Shown: piece by piece, positions 56,706 to 64,000 of the stretch
How positions within the stretch are numbered: position 1 is the first letter of the stretch
How the letters are laid out: every line of letters begins with the position of its first letter
DNA from: Syntrophobacterales bacterium
GTDB lineage: Bacteria; Desulfobacterota; Syntrophobacteria; Syntrophobacterales; Thermodesulforhabdaceae
DNA length: 64,000 bases
NCBI GenBank assembly: GCA_026417655.1
Contig: JAOACS010000011.1
Location: 1 to 64,000, forward strand
Reading direction: 5' to 3'
Notes under the pieces: model-generated
What the model was told of the DNA's origin: nothing
What the model saw: the letters and a program-made list of their open reading frames with translations, nothing else
The model's database searches: none
Position numbers and translations under genes: made by a program

Positions 56706-57575
56706 ATGGTGCAAGGTTTCGGTCAGATTATTGTTCAAGCACTAAGCCTAGGCAGTCTTTACGCAATTCTTGCTATTGGATTTTCCCTTATATTCGGTTC
56801 AACCAGGGTACTCAATCTTGCCCATGGAAGCTTTGTTATTCTTGCAGCCTACATAGCCTACTTCATCGAGAGGTATTACTCGGTCGGGTTCATTGCTTCT
56901 TCTATAGTAAGTTCTATCCTATCTCTTATATTTCTTCCGGTTTTAGAGTTTATTGGCTCAAGAACTTCCACCCATAAGGAATCTTTTTCTTTGATACTTA
57001 CCTTTGGAGTAGCACTGGTTCTACAGAGTTTTTATTCCGCAATGTTTTCTTCAGATTACCGAATATTGTATTCAAACTCGACCATATACAACCTCACAAA
57101 ACTTGGGCTCTCCATCAGTTCGATACAGCTCACTATTATTCTCTCATCTCTATTTACAATCATCTTTCTCTTTGTCATGTTTCGTAAAACAATGACGGGG
57201 AAAGCCCTTAGGGCGACCATCCACAATGATGAAGCAGCCCTCCTCTCGGGGATTCCAGTAAAACAGATGCGACTTTTAGCTATTGGGCTTGGCTGCTTCG
57301 CTACAGGACTTGCTGGTTCTCTCTATGTTCGGGTCTCTTACGTTCATCCCGCAGGTGATATTGAAATTACACTTATTGCACTTCTCATTACCCTTTTTGC
57401 AGGAAGAGGAAAGATCAGAAGGGTTTTGATAAATGCCTGGCTCTTTGCCTTAATAGAAACCATCGTCTCCTATTGGTGTGGGGCTAAATGGCGAGAGCTA
57501 CTGAGTAGCCTTTTCATAATTATAGTGCTCATGGGGCGTGGGGAAGAAATTCTAAATAATTCCTCGGGGAAGTAA
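56706..57575 (+). CDS. ABC transporter permease, LivH type
   Basis: 289 residues, about eight membrane segments. QALSLGSLYAILAIGFSLIFG and VLNLAHGSF are LivH marks; coupling loop GKALRATIHNDEAALLSGI. The stop and the next ATG share TAATG. Confidence 0.9.
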   Translation: MVQGFGQIIVQALSLGSLYAILAIGFSLIFGSTRVLNLAHGSFVILAAYIAYFIERYYSVGFIASSIVSSILSLIFLPVLEFIGSRTSTHKESFSLILTFGVALVLQSFYSAMFSSDYRILYSNSTIYNLTKLGLSISSIQLTIILSSLFTIIFLFVMFRKTMTGKALRATIHNDEAALLSGIPVKQMRLLAIGLGCFATGLAGSLYVRVSYVHPAGDIEITLIALLITLFAGRGKIRRVLINAWLFALIETIVSYWCGAKWRELLSSLFIIIVLMGRGEEILNNSSGK

Positions 57576-58510
57576 TGAATAAGTCCAGGCTATTCAAATT
57601 GCTACCTCCATTGGTGTGGTTAATAATCCTAAGTCTCGGATGGATCCATAAGATTCCAGAAAGTTTTTTAAGTGTTCTTACCACGGCATTTCTTTATGGA
57701 GCCATGGCAACAGCATGGAATATTCATGCCTTGAGTGGGGTTACGTCCCTTGGACATGCAGCCTTTTTTGGACTTGGAGCCTACGGATTCGCTTTAGCTA
57801 TTTCTAAGCATGGCTTTCCCTTCTGGACAGGCCTATTAGCGGGCGCCTGTTGTGCGGTAATCTACGCTCTTTTATGGATACTTTCGATTGATAAATTAAG
57901 ACACGGAAGTTTTGTCTTGGCAACCTTTGTCTCTGTAGAAATCCCCCGGGTAATTATAGAAAATGTAGAAACTATAACTAATGGCTCTGCGGGTATAATG
58001 AACATTAGAGTTCCGAACCTTCCCATCCCAATTCCAACTGGCCTTCAAGGATGGTATGTGATTACCGTAGCCCTTACTGGCATATTACTCTGGCTACACC
58101 ATAAGGCTCTTTTTTCCCGATGGGGATGGGGGCTAAAGGCTATCCGAGATAACGAACGTGCAGCCCTTGCGGTAGGAGTTCCAGTAGATTTTTTGAGACG
58201 TCTGACCCTATTGTTAAGTAGCTTTTTTATGGGTGTATGTGGGGGCATATATGCTTCAATAATAGGTTTCGTGGAACCCTCTGTTGTCTTTGGCCTTCAT
58301 TTTTCCGCTATACCCTTAGTCTTCAGTCTTTTTGGAGGAAAGGAAAATGCCTGGGGCCCCCTTCTAGGGGCTATAATTCTATGCAGCCTTGACCAGCTTA
58401 TAATGGTTCCTCTATTCCCTGAAGCTCATAGAGCTATCTACGGCATTTCCCTTTTTCTTACCCTATGGTTCCTACCAAAGGGAATACTCGCATGGAAAAA
58501 AACAGGTTGA
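57575..58510 (+). CDS. ABC transporter permease, LivM type
   Basis: 311 residues with 8-9 membrane segments; TSLGHAAFFGLGAYGFAL, the coupling loop WGLKAIRDNERAALAVGV and the end segment FGGKENAWGPLLGAIIL identify the family. Overlaps the next ATPase gene by 19 bases. Confidence 0.9.
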   Translation: MNKSRLFKLLPPLVWLIILSLGWIHKIPESFLSVLTTAFLYGAMATAWNIHALSGVTSLGHAAFFGLGAYGFALAISKHGFPFWTGLLAGACCAVIYALLWILSIDKLRHGSFVLATFVSVEIPRVIIENVETITNGSAGIMNIRVPNLPIPIPTGLQGWYVITVALTGILLWLHHKALFSRWGWGLKAIRDNERAALAVGVPVDFLRRLTLLLSSFFMGVCGGIYASIIGFVEPSVVFGLHFSAIPLVFSLFGGKENAWGPLLGAIILCSLDQLIMVPLFPEAHRAIYGISLFLTLWFLPKGILAWKKTG

Positions 58511-59259
58511 TCCCTTCCCCTTATCTCACTCTGGAAAGTATTGTTGTTGAAAGGAATCGTCAGATCGTGATCAGGGGCCTTTCCTTCACATTGAAACGAC
58601 AAGAGATTGTAAGCATTATTGGACCTAACGGGGCTGGGAAGAGCACCATATTTGACGTCATAACGGGCTTCTTAAAACCTCTCTCAGGTCGAGTATTGTT
58701 CAGAGGGATCGATATAACAGGTTGGGATCCCTACAAAATATGTCGCCTTGGAATAGCTAGAACCTTCCAAATTGCACGTCCCTTTGTATCAATGACAACT
58801 CTAGAAAATGTTGTGGTAGCTCTCATGTTTGGCCACAAAAGGATCAAACTCCAATCCAAAGACCGGATTTACGAAAGGGCTCGAGAAATACTTGAGATGG
58901 TAGGCCTTGGACATAAAAGCCGCACACTTGCAAGGTGCCTTACTCTGTCGGAACAGAGACGATTAGAGGTAGCACGAGCTGTAGCGACAGACCCCGAAAT
59001 GCTTCTTTTGGATGAGTTTGCTGCTGGCCTTAGTCCTAAAGCGATTGAAAGTGCCATAACTCTCATAGAGCGACTTAGGCGCGAAGGGCTTACACTCCTA
59101 ATCATCGATCATTTTCTAAATGTAACAGCCCGCATATCCGATCGTATAATCGCCCTCGATCAAGGTGAAATTGTTGCATCGGGAAGCCCTGAAGAGGTTT
59201 TACAGAATCCTTTGGTTGCGGCTTCATACCTTGGTGATAACCTGACACTAGAAGAGTAA
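58492..59259 (+). CDS. ABC transporter ATPase, LivG type
   Basis: 255 residues from ATG 58492 (AAAGGGA upstream; a longer frame starts at 58465). Walker A GPNGAGKST, ARTFQIARPF, Walker B LLLDEFAAGLSP, H-loop IIDHFLN. The signature reads LTLSEQRRLEVARA, less standard than the LPYGQQR of the other cluster but within family variation. Confidence 0.9.
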   Translation: MEKNRLIPSPYLTLESIVVERNRQIVIRGLSFTLKRQEIVSIIGPNGAGKSTIFDVITGFLKPLSGRVLFRGIDITGWDPYKICRLGIARTFQIARPFVSMTTLENVVVALMFGHKRIKLQSKDRIYERAREILEMVGLGHKSRTLARCLTLSEQRRLEVARAVATDPEMLLLDEFAAGLSPKAIESAITLIERLRREGLTLLIIDHFLNVTARISDRIIALDQGEIVASGSPEEVLQNPLVAASYLGDNLTLEE

Positions 59260-59261
59260 AG

Positions 59262-59990
59262 ATGACTAGGGTCGAAGTGAAAAAACTTAGTGTATGTTAC
59301 AATAGAACCCCGATAGTCCACGAGATCTCCCTCTCCGTCGAAGAGGCCCAGATCGCTGCTTTAGTAGGCCCAAACGGAGCTGGGAAGACCACCATCCTCA
59401 AAGCCATTGCTGGCCTAATAAGACCCATAAAGGGTGAAATCCTCATAGGCGGTATACCTACGGCTAGTCTTACGGTCGAAGAGTTAGTAAGGCTTGGAGT
59501 AGTTTACATTCCCGAAGGAATGAGTGTATTTTCGGAGATGTCGGTAGAAGAAAACCTGGAAGTAGGGGGTTACACAAAAAGAGACCATCTGAAAGAAAGG
59601 ATAAAGGCGGTTTTTAACCTATTTCCTGAGCTTGCGAAAAAACGTAAAACCCCCGCAGGGATTTTAAGCGGGGGGGAACAACGGATGGTAACCGTAGGAA
59701 GAGGGCTTGTTACTGATGCGACAGTGTTCTTATTTGATGATCCCTTCCTTGGTTTTAGCCCTATAGTCACAAATAGATTTTGCGACGTTTTCAAGATTTT
59801 GAAACATCAGGGGAAGACCCTTCTTATAGCTGGTCAGCATGTTAGAAGGCTCCTTAAAATTGCCGACAAGGGATTTCTTATAGAAGATGGTCATCTTTCC
59901 TTGGAAGGCTCAGGTGAGGATCTCCTTCATAACCCCCACTTGATGCAGGTTTTATTTGGTCGGTTTACTTTCCAATTGAGTAAGTTTTGA
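59262..59990 (+). CDS. ABC transporter ATPase, LivF type, with altered Walker B
   Basis: 242 residues. Walker A GPNGAGKTT and signature LSGGEQRM are intact, but Walker B is VFLFDDPFLGFSP: the catalytic Glu is Asp, and the LivF switch segment reads AGQHV instead of VEQN. One ATP site of the LivG/LivF pair may therefore be weakened. Two bases after the LivG-type gene. Confidence 0.88.
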   Translation: MTRVEVKKLSVCYNRTPIVHEISLSVEEAQIAALVGPNGAGKTTILKAIAGLIRPIKGEILIGGIPTASLTVEELVRLGVVYIPEGMSVFSEMSVEENLEVGGYTKRDHLKERIKAVFNLFPELAKKRKTPAGILSGGEQRMVTVGRGLVTDATVFLFDDPFLGFSPIVTNRFCDVFKILKHQGKTLLIAGQHVRRLLKIADKGFLIEDGHLSLEGSGEDLLHNPHLMQVLFGRFTFQLSKF

Positions 59991-60088
59991 ATACGTGTTA
60001 ACAGGGTCAGAGGCGATGAAACCAAGTTTTTATGGGAAGGAAAAATTAGTAAAAACCCAGGCTTAGAGAGTCGAGAGGGGGTATTACT

Positions 60089-60628
60089 ATGGAACTTATG
60101 GAGGCTATCAAGACCAGAAGAAGCGTCAGAAATTTTGAGGAGAAGGACCTTTCGGAGGAACAGGTAAGGCAGATTCTTGAAGCCGTTCAATGGGCTCAAT
60201 CCTGGGCAAATACACAGTGCTGGGAAGTCATAATAGTGCGAAATGCGGAAACAAAATTGAAACTTCAGGAAACTCTTCCTAAAACAAATCCTGCCTTCAG
60301 GGCCATGGTGGAAGCACCTGTTGTATTTGTTCTATGTGGAAAACTTCAGGCTGCAGGATATTACAAAGGGCAGGTTACAACCAAATTCGGGGACTGGTTC
60401 ATGTTTGATATCGGTATCGCATCCCAGAACCTGTGTTTGAGAGCCCATGATCTTGGCCTTGGATCGGTTATTGTAGGACTTTTCGATCATAACAAGGCTA
60501 AAGAGATCCTAGGTGTTCCCGACGGTTACGAAGTAGTTGCTATGATCCCCGTAGGTTATCCTGCAAAAGTTCCATCCGCTCCCAAAAGGAAAGAAATTTC
60601 AGAATTTACCCACTACGAAAAGTTCTAA
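60089..60628 (+). CDS. Nitroreductase family flavoprotein
   Basis: 179 residues. KTRRSVRNFEEK is the FMN-binding start; AVQWAQSWANTQCWEVIIV and the dimer segment FDIGIASQNLCLRAHDLGLGSVIVG follow. Reduces quinones, nitro compounds or other electron sinks with NAD(P)H; the natural substrate is not predictable. About 100 bases after the transporter operon, with GAGGGGG as its site. Confidence 0.9.
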   Translation: MELMEAIKTRRSVRNFEEKDLSEEQVRQILEAVQWAQSWANTQCWEVIIVRNAETKLKLQETLPKTNPAFRAMVEAPVVFVLCGKLQAAGYYKGQVTTKFGDWFMFDIGIASQNLCLRAHDLGLGSVIVGLFDHNKAKEILGVPDGYEVVAMIPVGYPAKVPSAPKRKEISEFTHYEKF

Positions 60629-60698
60629 ATGGCAAGAGTTTGGCGATAATATCGCAATAACAAGTGGTTTCCGATAGATTAAACTAGCTCTACAGGCG

Positions 60699-60721
60699 CC
60701 GATCCCGCCTCGCGGGATCGG
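60699..60721. terminator. Strong convergent hairpin
   Basis: CCGATCCCGC (60699-60708), loop CTC, GCGGGATCGG (60712-60721), a perfect 10-pair stem between the convergent nitroreductase and cobA-hemD genes. No T run on either side, so it may block readthrough or exonucleases rather than be a textbook terminator. Confidence 0.5.
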
Positions 60722-60730
60722 ATCATGAAG

Positions 60731-62254
60731 CTAATGACTATAAAAGCGAACTAACGCTTCCACCATTCCCTCAATGGTGTAACGTTCCGCCACCACATGA
60801 ACCTTTAACCCTAACTGCTCCGCTGTCTTAGCCGTGATGGGACCAATAGAGGCTATTGTTACGCTAGAGAGATCCTCAAGAGAAATAAACCCCTCCATTA
60901 GGGTCATGAAATTTTTTACAGTAGATGAAGATGTGAAGGTAAGGCAATCTATTTCTCTTTCCCTTATCGCCCGGGCGAGATCCTTCGCTCTATCACTAGG
61001 CGGCATAACCGTCTTGTAAGCTGGTACTACATCTACATTAGATCCCCGTTCTGAAAGAATTTGAGGTAATACCTCGCGGGCCTCCATAGCTCTCGGGATA
61101 AGAACCCTTTTCCCTCTAAGGATCTCCTCTGGAAACCCCTCTGCTAAATCCTCTGCCCTATAGCTTTTAGGAATAAAGTTTACCCGGATACCTTTCTTTT
61201 CAACCGCTCCTGCCGTCTCAGGGCCAATAGTAGCAATAGAAATCCCCGAGAGATCTCTCACATCCCTTCCCAATTCCCAGAGCCTTGAAAAAAAGAACTC
61301 GACACCATTTACACTGGTAAAAATAATCCAACTATAGGAACTTAGGTTACCTATTGCCCGATCTAGTGCATCCCACGATGGAGGAGGTTCAATAGCTATT
61401 GTGGGAAATTCAACACAATTGGCGCCATACTCCGTAAGAAGCTCTGAAAGACGGCTTGCTTGAGATCTCGCTCTCGTCACCACAATGGTTCTTCCAAAAA
61501 GTGGTCTTTTCTCAAACCATTTTAGTTCATCTCTTAGTTTAACCACCTCTCCAACAACAATGATAGCAGGAGGCCTAACCCCCTCCGAAGCAACCTTTAA
61601 AGCTATATCCTTAAGCTCACCTACTAGGGTTTTCTGTTTAGGAGTTGTTCCCCATTGGATAATCGCTACTGGCATTTCAGGTGACATGCCGTTTTGTATA
61701 AGGCTTGAGGCAATATGTTCAATATTTTTTACTCCCATGAAGAAAACAATAGTTCCACCCAGCTCGGCTAAAGCTTTCCAATTGACTTTAGAATTTTTCT
61801 GATCTTCACGTTCATGTCCGGTCACAAAGGTCATTGAAGCTGTAATATCCCTATGGGAAAGGGGGATACCAGCGTAGGCAGGAACGGCGACAGCGGCCGT
61901 CACCCCAGGAACAACCTCATAGGGAATGCCGGCAGCAATAAGAGCCTGAGCCTCCTCTCCGCCTCGACCGAACACAAAGGGATCTCCGCCCTTAAGGCGA
62001 ACCACGGTAAAATTACGACCCTTTTCAACCAAAAGTCTATTTATATCACTTTGAGGCATTGTATGGGCCCCGGCCTTTTTGCCAACATAGATCTTTTCTG
62101 CATTAGGTCTGGCCTTTAGAAGAAGTGATTCATTCACAAGGTAATCGTAAATAATAACATCTGCCCTAGAGAGTAATTCAAGAGCTCTAGCGGTAATAAG
62201 TCCCGCATCTCCAGGCCCAGCCCCTACAAGATAGACTTTACCCTTAGACTCCAT
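60731..62254 (-). CDS. cobA-hemD: Uroporphyrinogen-III methyltransferase / synthase fusion (CobA-HemD)
   Basis: 507 residues in two enzymes. Residues 1-~245 are SUMT: VYLVGAGPGDAGLIT, RLKGGDPFVFGRGGEE, PGVTAAVAVPAYAGIPLSHR, the SAM-dependent methylation to precorrin-2. Residues ~255-507 are HemD, closing the tetrapyrrole ring (RTIVVTRARSQASRL, FTSVNGVEFF, FTSSSTVKNF, IASIGPITAKTAEQLG). The fusion and the preceding hemC are common in anaerobic deltaproteobacteria and clostridia, feeding siroheme and cobalamin. Confidence 0.95.
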   Translation of the reverse strand: MESKGKVYLVGAGPGDAGLITARALELLSRADVIIYDYLVNESLLLKARPNAEKIYVGKKAGAHTMPQSDINRLLVEKGRNFTVVRLKGGDPFVFGRGGEEAQALIAAGIPYEVVPGVTAAVAVPAYAGIPLSHRDITASMTFVTGHEREDQKNSKVNWKALAELGGTIVFFMGVKNIEHIASSLIQNGMSPEMPVAIIQWGTTPKQKTLVGELKDIALKVASEGVRPPAIIVVGEVVKLRDELKWFEKRPLFGRTIVVTRARSQASRLSELLTEYGANCVEFPTIAIEPPPSWDALDRAIGNLSSYSWIIFTSVNGVEFFFSRLWELGRDVRDLSGISIATIGPETAGAVEKKGIRVNFIPKSYRAEDLAEGFPEEILRGKRVLIPRAMEAREVLPQILSERGSNVDVVPAYKTVMPPSDRAKDLARAIREREIDCLTFTSSSTVKNFMTLMEGFISLEDLSSVTIASIGPITAKTAEQLGLKVHVVAERYTIEGMVEALVRFYSH

Positions 62255-62277
62255 AGGACCCTTTCCGGAATGTAAGA

Positions 62278-63207
62278 TTATCTACCATAAACAGACTGAA
62301 GGATCTCCTTACCGCCCCTATCTAAAAGTCTTCTAGCAAGTCTATTCCCTATAATCTCAGCCTCTGTAGGCTTTCCAAGGACTTCGTCCCTTAAGATCAC
62401 TGATCCATCAAGGGAAGCTATCATTCCCTTAAGCTTTATTGAACCATTTTCAAAAAAGCAGTGACATCCTATTGGAACCTGGCAACCACCTTCCAGTTCT
62501 CTGAGAAAGCTTCTCTCCGCTTGAACCGATATTGCAGTATACTCGTCATGAAGCTTGGAAACGAGACTATATATATCTCTATCATCCTCCCTAATTTCAA
62601 TTCCAAGGGCCCCCTGCCCCACTGCAGGAAGAAACTCATTAGGATCGAAATACTCCCTTATAACCTTCTGCCATCCCATCCTATGAATACCTGCAGCGGC
62701 AAGTATTACCGCATCGAAGTGTCCTTCCTGAACCCTTCTAAGCCTGGTATCAAGATTTCCTCTAAGCACCTCCACCTGAAGGTCAGGGCGAAGTTTCCTT
62801 ATTTGAACCATTCGCCTTAGGCTACTAGTCCCCACGACCGCCCCATAGGGAAGATCAGCAAGTCGCGTAAAGGAAGCAGAAACCAAAACATCCCGAGGAT
62901 CTTCCCTCTTAGGTATAGCTCCTATGATTAGACCCTTAGGAAGTTCGCTGGGAACATCCTTCATGCTGTGGACAGCACAATCTATACTGCCCGCCATAAG
63001 AGCTTCCTCAATCTCTTTGACAAAAAGCCCCTTGCCGCCAATGCGAGCAAGGGGCACATCGGTAATCTTATCTCCAGTGGTCTTTATGATAGACAGTTCT
63101 ACCTCAAGCCCTTCCCAGGCCCCTTCAAGCATCTCCTTGACTATGAGACTTTGGCGAAGAGCTAGTTTGCTTCCTCGAGTTCCAAGGACAATCCGCCTTT
63201 TAGGCAC
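62278..63207 (-). CDS. hemC: Hydroxymethylbilane synthase HemC
   Basis: 309 residues. RIVLGTRGSKLALRQS, GKGLFVKEIEEAL, HSMKDVP with catalytic Asp84, GTSSLRR, and Cys242 in GGCQVPIG, which holds the dipyrromethane cofactor. Makes the linear tetrapyrrole for HemD encoded 23 bases downstream. Confidence 0.97.
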   Translation of the reverse strand: MPKRRIVLGTRGSKLALRQSLIVKEMLEGAWEGLEVELSIIKTTGDKITDVPLARIGGKGLFVKEIEEALMAGSIDCAVHSMKDVPSELPKGLIIGAIPKREDPRDVLVSASFTRLADLPYGAVVGTSSLRRMVQIRKLRPDLQVEVLRGNLDTRLRRVQEGHFDAVILAAAGIHRMGWQKVIREYFDPNEFLPAVGQGALGIEIREDDRDIYSLVSKLHDEYTAISVQAERSFLRELEGGCQVPIGCHCFFENGSIKLKGMIASLDGSVILRDEVLGKPTEAEIIGNRLARRLLDRGGKEILQSVYGR

Positions 63208-63225
63208 AGAAGTCTCCCACCAATA

Positions 63226-63462
63226 TTAGTGACAGGAAGAACACGAAGAAGCCGTGCAACTAGTGCAACCAGACGATACCGAAGAGCCCATACGGCTACT
63301 TGCGGCTCCCTTATCGCCACCACTCTTAAACCCAAAAAGCGACATCTTCTTATTGACCTCCGAAGATCCGCAATCGGGGCAATTTACAGCTTCATCCTGA
63401 CGGAACACAAGAGTTTCAAAATCCTTTCCGCACTTTCCACAGCGGTATTCAAAAATCGGCAT
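63226..63462 (-). CDS. FmdB-family small zinc-ribbon protein
   Basis: 78 residues. MPIFEYRCGKCGKDFE with Cys8 and Cys11, and CPDCG with Cys28 and Cys31, form the ribbon; the tail is Ser, Gly and Cys rich (final CTSCTASSCSSCH), possibly a metal site. The family is annotated as regulatory but has no proven function. Lies 18 bases upstream of hemC. Confidence 0.9.
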   Translation of the reverse strand: MPIFEYRCGKCGKDFETLVFRQDEAVNCPDCGSSEVNKKMSLFGFKSGGDKGAASSRMGSSVSSGCTSCTASSCSSCH

Positions 63463-63507
63463 CTTTAAATCCCTCCCTTTAAACTAAGGCTTATGACAAC
63501 GCGCCAT

Positions 63508-63532
63508 AAAAAAGATAATTCTTTATAGAATC
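63508..63532 (-). terminator. Weak terminator candidate after the cyclophilin-like gene
   Basis: On the minus strand a short imperfect hairpin (ATTC/GAAT core, 63514-63532) is followed by six T residues (63513-63508). It would separate the gene at 63547 from fmdB, but the stem is weak. Confidence 0.3.
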
Positions 63533-63546
63533 GACGGTAGAGGTTT

Positions 63547-63921
63547 TCATCCCCTTTCAATAGTGATCTTTTCTCCATCCCTTGCATTCTTCAAAAGCTT
63601 GGCATCATCCTCAATCCGTCCCACAATGTTTACAGCACTCGCAGGAATAATCTCATCGCCTTTGCTAATCGGTGTAGGTCCAAAGAAAAGGCAGAAAGCA
63701 TTCCCCTTAGGCCAATATCCTATGTCCCCTACAGAGACAACAGATTTCGCACTTGGCTCAAGGGGCATCTTTACGGGTATGGAAAAATAGATCTCATCAC
63801 CCCATGTTTGGACTTCTGCTTCAATAGGAAGTATTTTTGCAATTTCCTGAGCGGTAGGAGAGTCATTAAGTTCCCCCCTAAGTTCTATAGAACCCGTCCT
63901 AATCTTTATCTTCACAGGCAT
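63547..63921 (-). CDS. Cyclophilin-like fold protein (TM1367/DUF369 type)
   Basis: 124 residues. RGELNDSPTAQEIAKILPIEAEVQTWGDEIYFSIP-like opening (seen as NDSPTAQEIAKILP and WGDEIYFSIPV), then GDIGYWPKGNAFCLFFGPTP and ASAVNIVGRI, the small beta-barrel of the TM1367-like family. No known biochemical role; structure resembles cyclophilin without proven isomerase activity. GGAGGAGG precedes the ATG. Confidence 0.85.
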   Translation of the reverse strand: MPVKIKIRTGSIELRGELNDSPTAQEIAKILPIEAEVQTWGDEIYFSIPVKMPLEPSAKSVVSVGDIGYWPKGNAFCLFFGPTPISKGDEIIPASAVNIVGRIEDDAKLLKNARDGEKITIERG

Positions 63922-64000
63922 ACCGGCTTATACCTCCTCCTCGCCAATTTTTAATCATCTCTATGACGGAGGCGAAAAAAAGGGGCACCATTATTTCATG

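Overview
The window reads as chromosome of a Gram-negative, probably anaerobic Desulfobacterota/Deltaproteobacteria-type organism. The evidence is a complete lptB-lptA-lptC/kdsC-kdsA lipopolysaccharide block beside rpoN-hpf-ptsN-rapZ, many sigma-54-era two-component genes, a gene-dense layout with moderate to low GC, a short anaerobe-type ThiC, and large sets of acyl-CoA and branched-chain-type ABC transport genes. No species can be assigned from this alone. I see no rRNA, tRNA, insertion sequence, prophage or CRISPR array, no clear pseudogene, and no gene-free stretch over 300 bases.

Layout. 88-3469: a glycosyltransferase with an N-terminal MshEN (c-di-GMP-type) domain and a multi-pass GT-C-like partner, meeting a RecD2 helicase tail to tail. 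5787-10140: an exported protein of unknown function, then a histidine kinase/receiver/histidine kinase/receiver cassette, followed by thiC and a convergent NtrC-type regulator with an unusual C-terminus. 13034-13281 is a non-coding divergent region crowded with inverted repeats, leading to a PAS-like cysteine-motif protein. 13854-18934: a thioesterase and a complete livKHMGF transporter. 19145-24800: carbonic anhydrase and a six-gene membrane-stress-type cluster (DUF4178, lipoprotein, DUF350, membrane spermidine-synthase-like, YbjN-like, PspA), then era.

25789-34306 is a minus-strand fatty or branched acid degradation block: racemase/CoA-transferase, acyl-CoA dehydrogenase, acyl-CoA ligase, MaoC hydratase, SDR dehydrogenase, thiolase and an HMG-CoA-synthase-like/OB-fold protein, with a TetR-type operator candidate in front. 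34534-38756 has an OmpA lipoprotein, two RNA-modifying enzymes whose 5' ends overlap, and a dienoyl-CoA-reductase-like flavoenzyme. 38783-48226 is a long minus-strand housekeeping run: rimI, PTS EIIA, rapZ, ptsN, hpf, rpoN, lptB, lptA, lptC, kdsC, kdsA, pyrG. 48260-51703 holds a GalT-like protein, a patatin, an iron-sulfur/flavin reductase and a HIT protein.

51979-59990 holds an AcuB-like CBS-ACT protein, a strongly structured intergenic RNA candidate, an aryl-CoA-ligase-like enzyme, a metallo-beta-lactamase-fold protein and a second complete branched-chain-type ABC transporter, plausibly an uptake-and-activation unit for an aromatic or organic acid. 60089-63921 ends with a nitroreductase and a tetrapyrrole operon (cyclophilin-like, fmdB-like, hemC, cobA-hemD fusion). 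The strongest candidates for undescribed biology are the PspA/DUF350/spermidine-synthase cluster, the two structured intergenic regions (13053-13263 and 52728-52838), the MshEN-glycosyltransferase fusion and the NtrC-type regulator with a winged-helix-like C-terminus.
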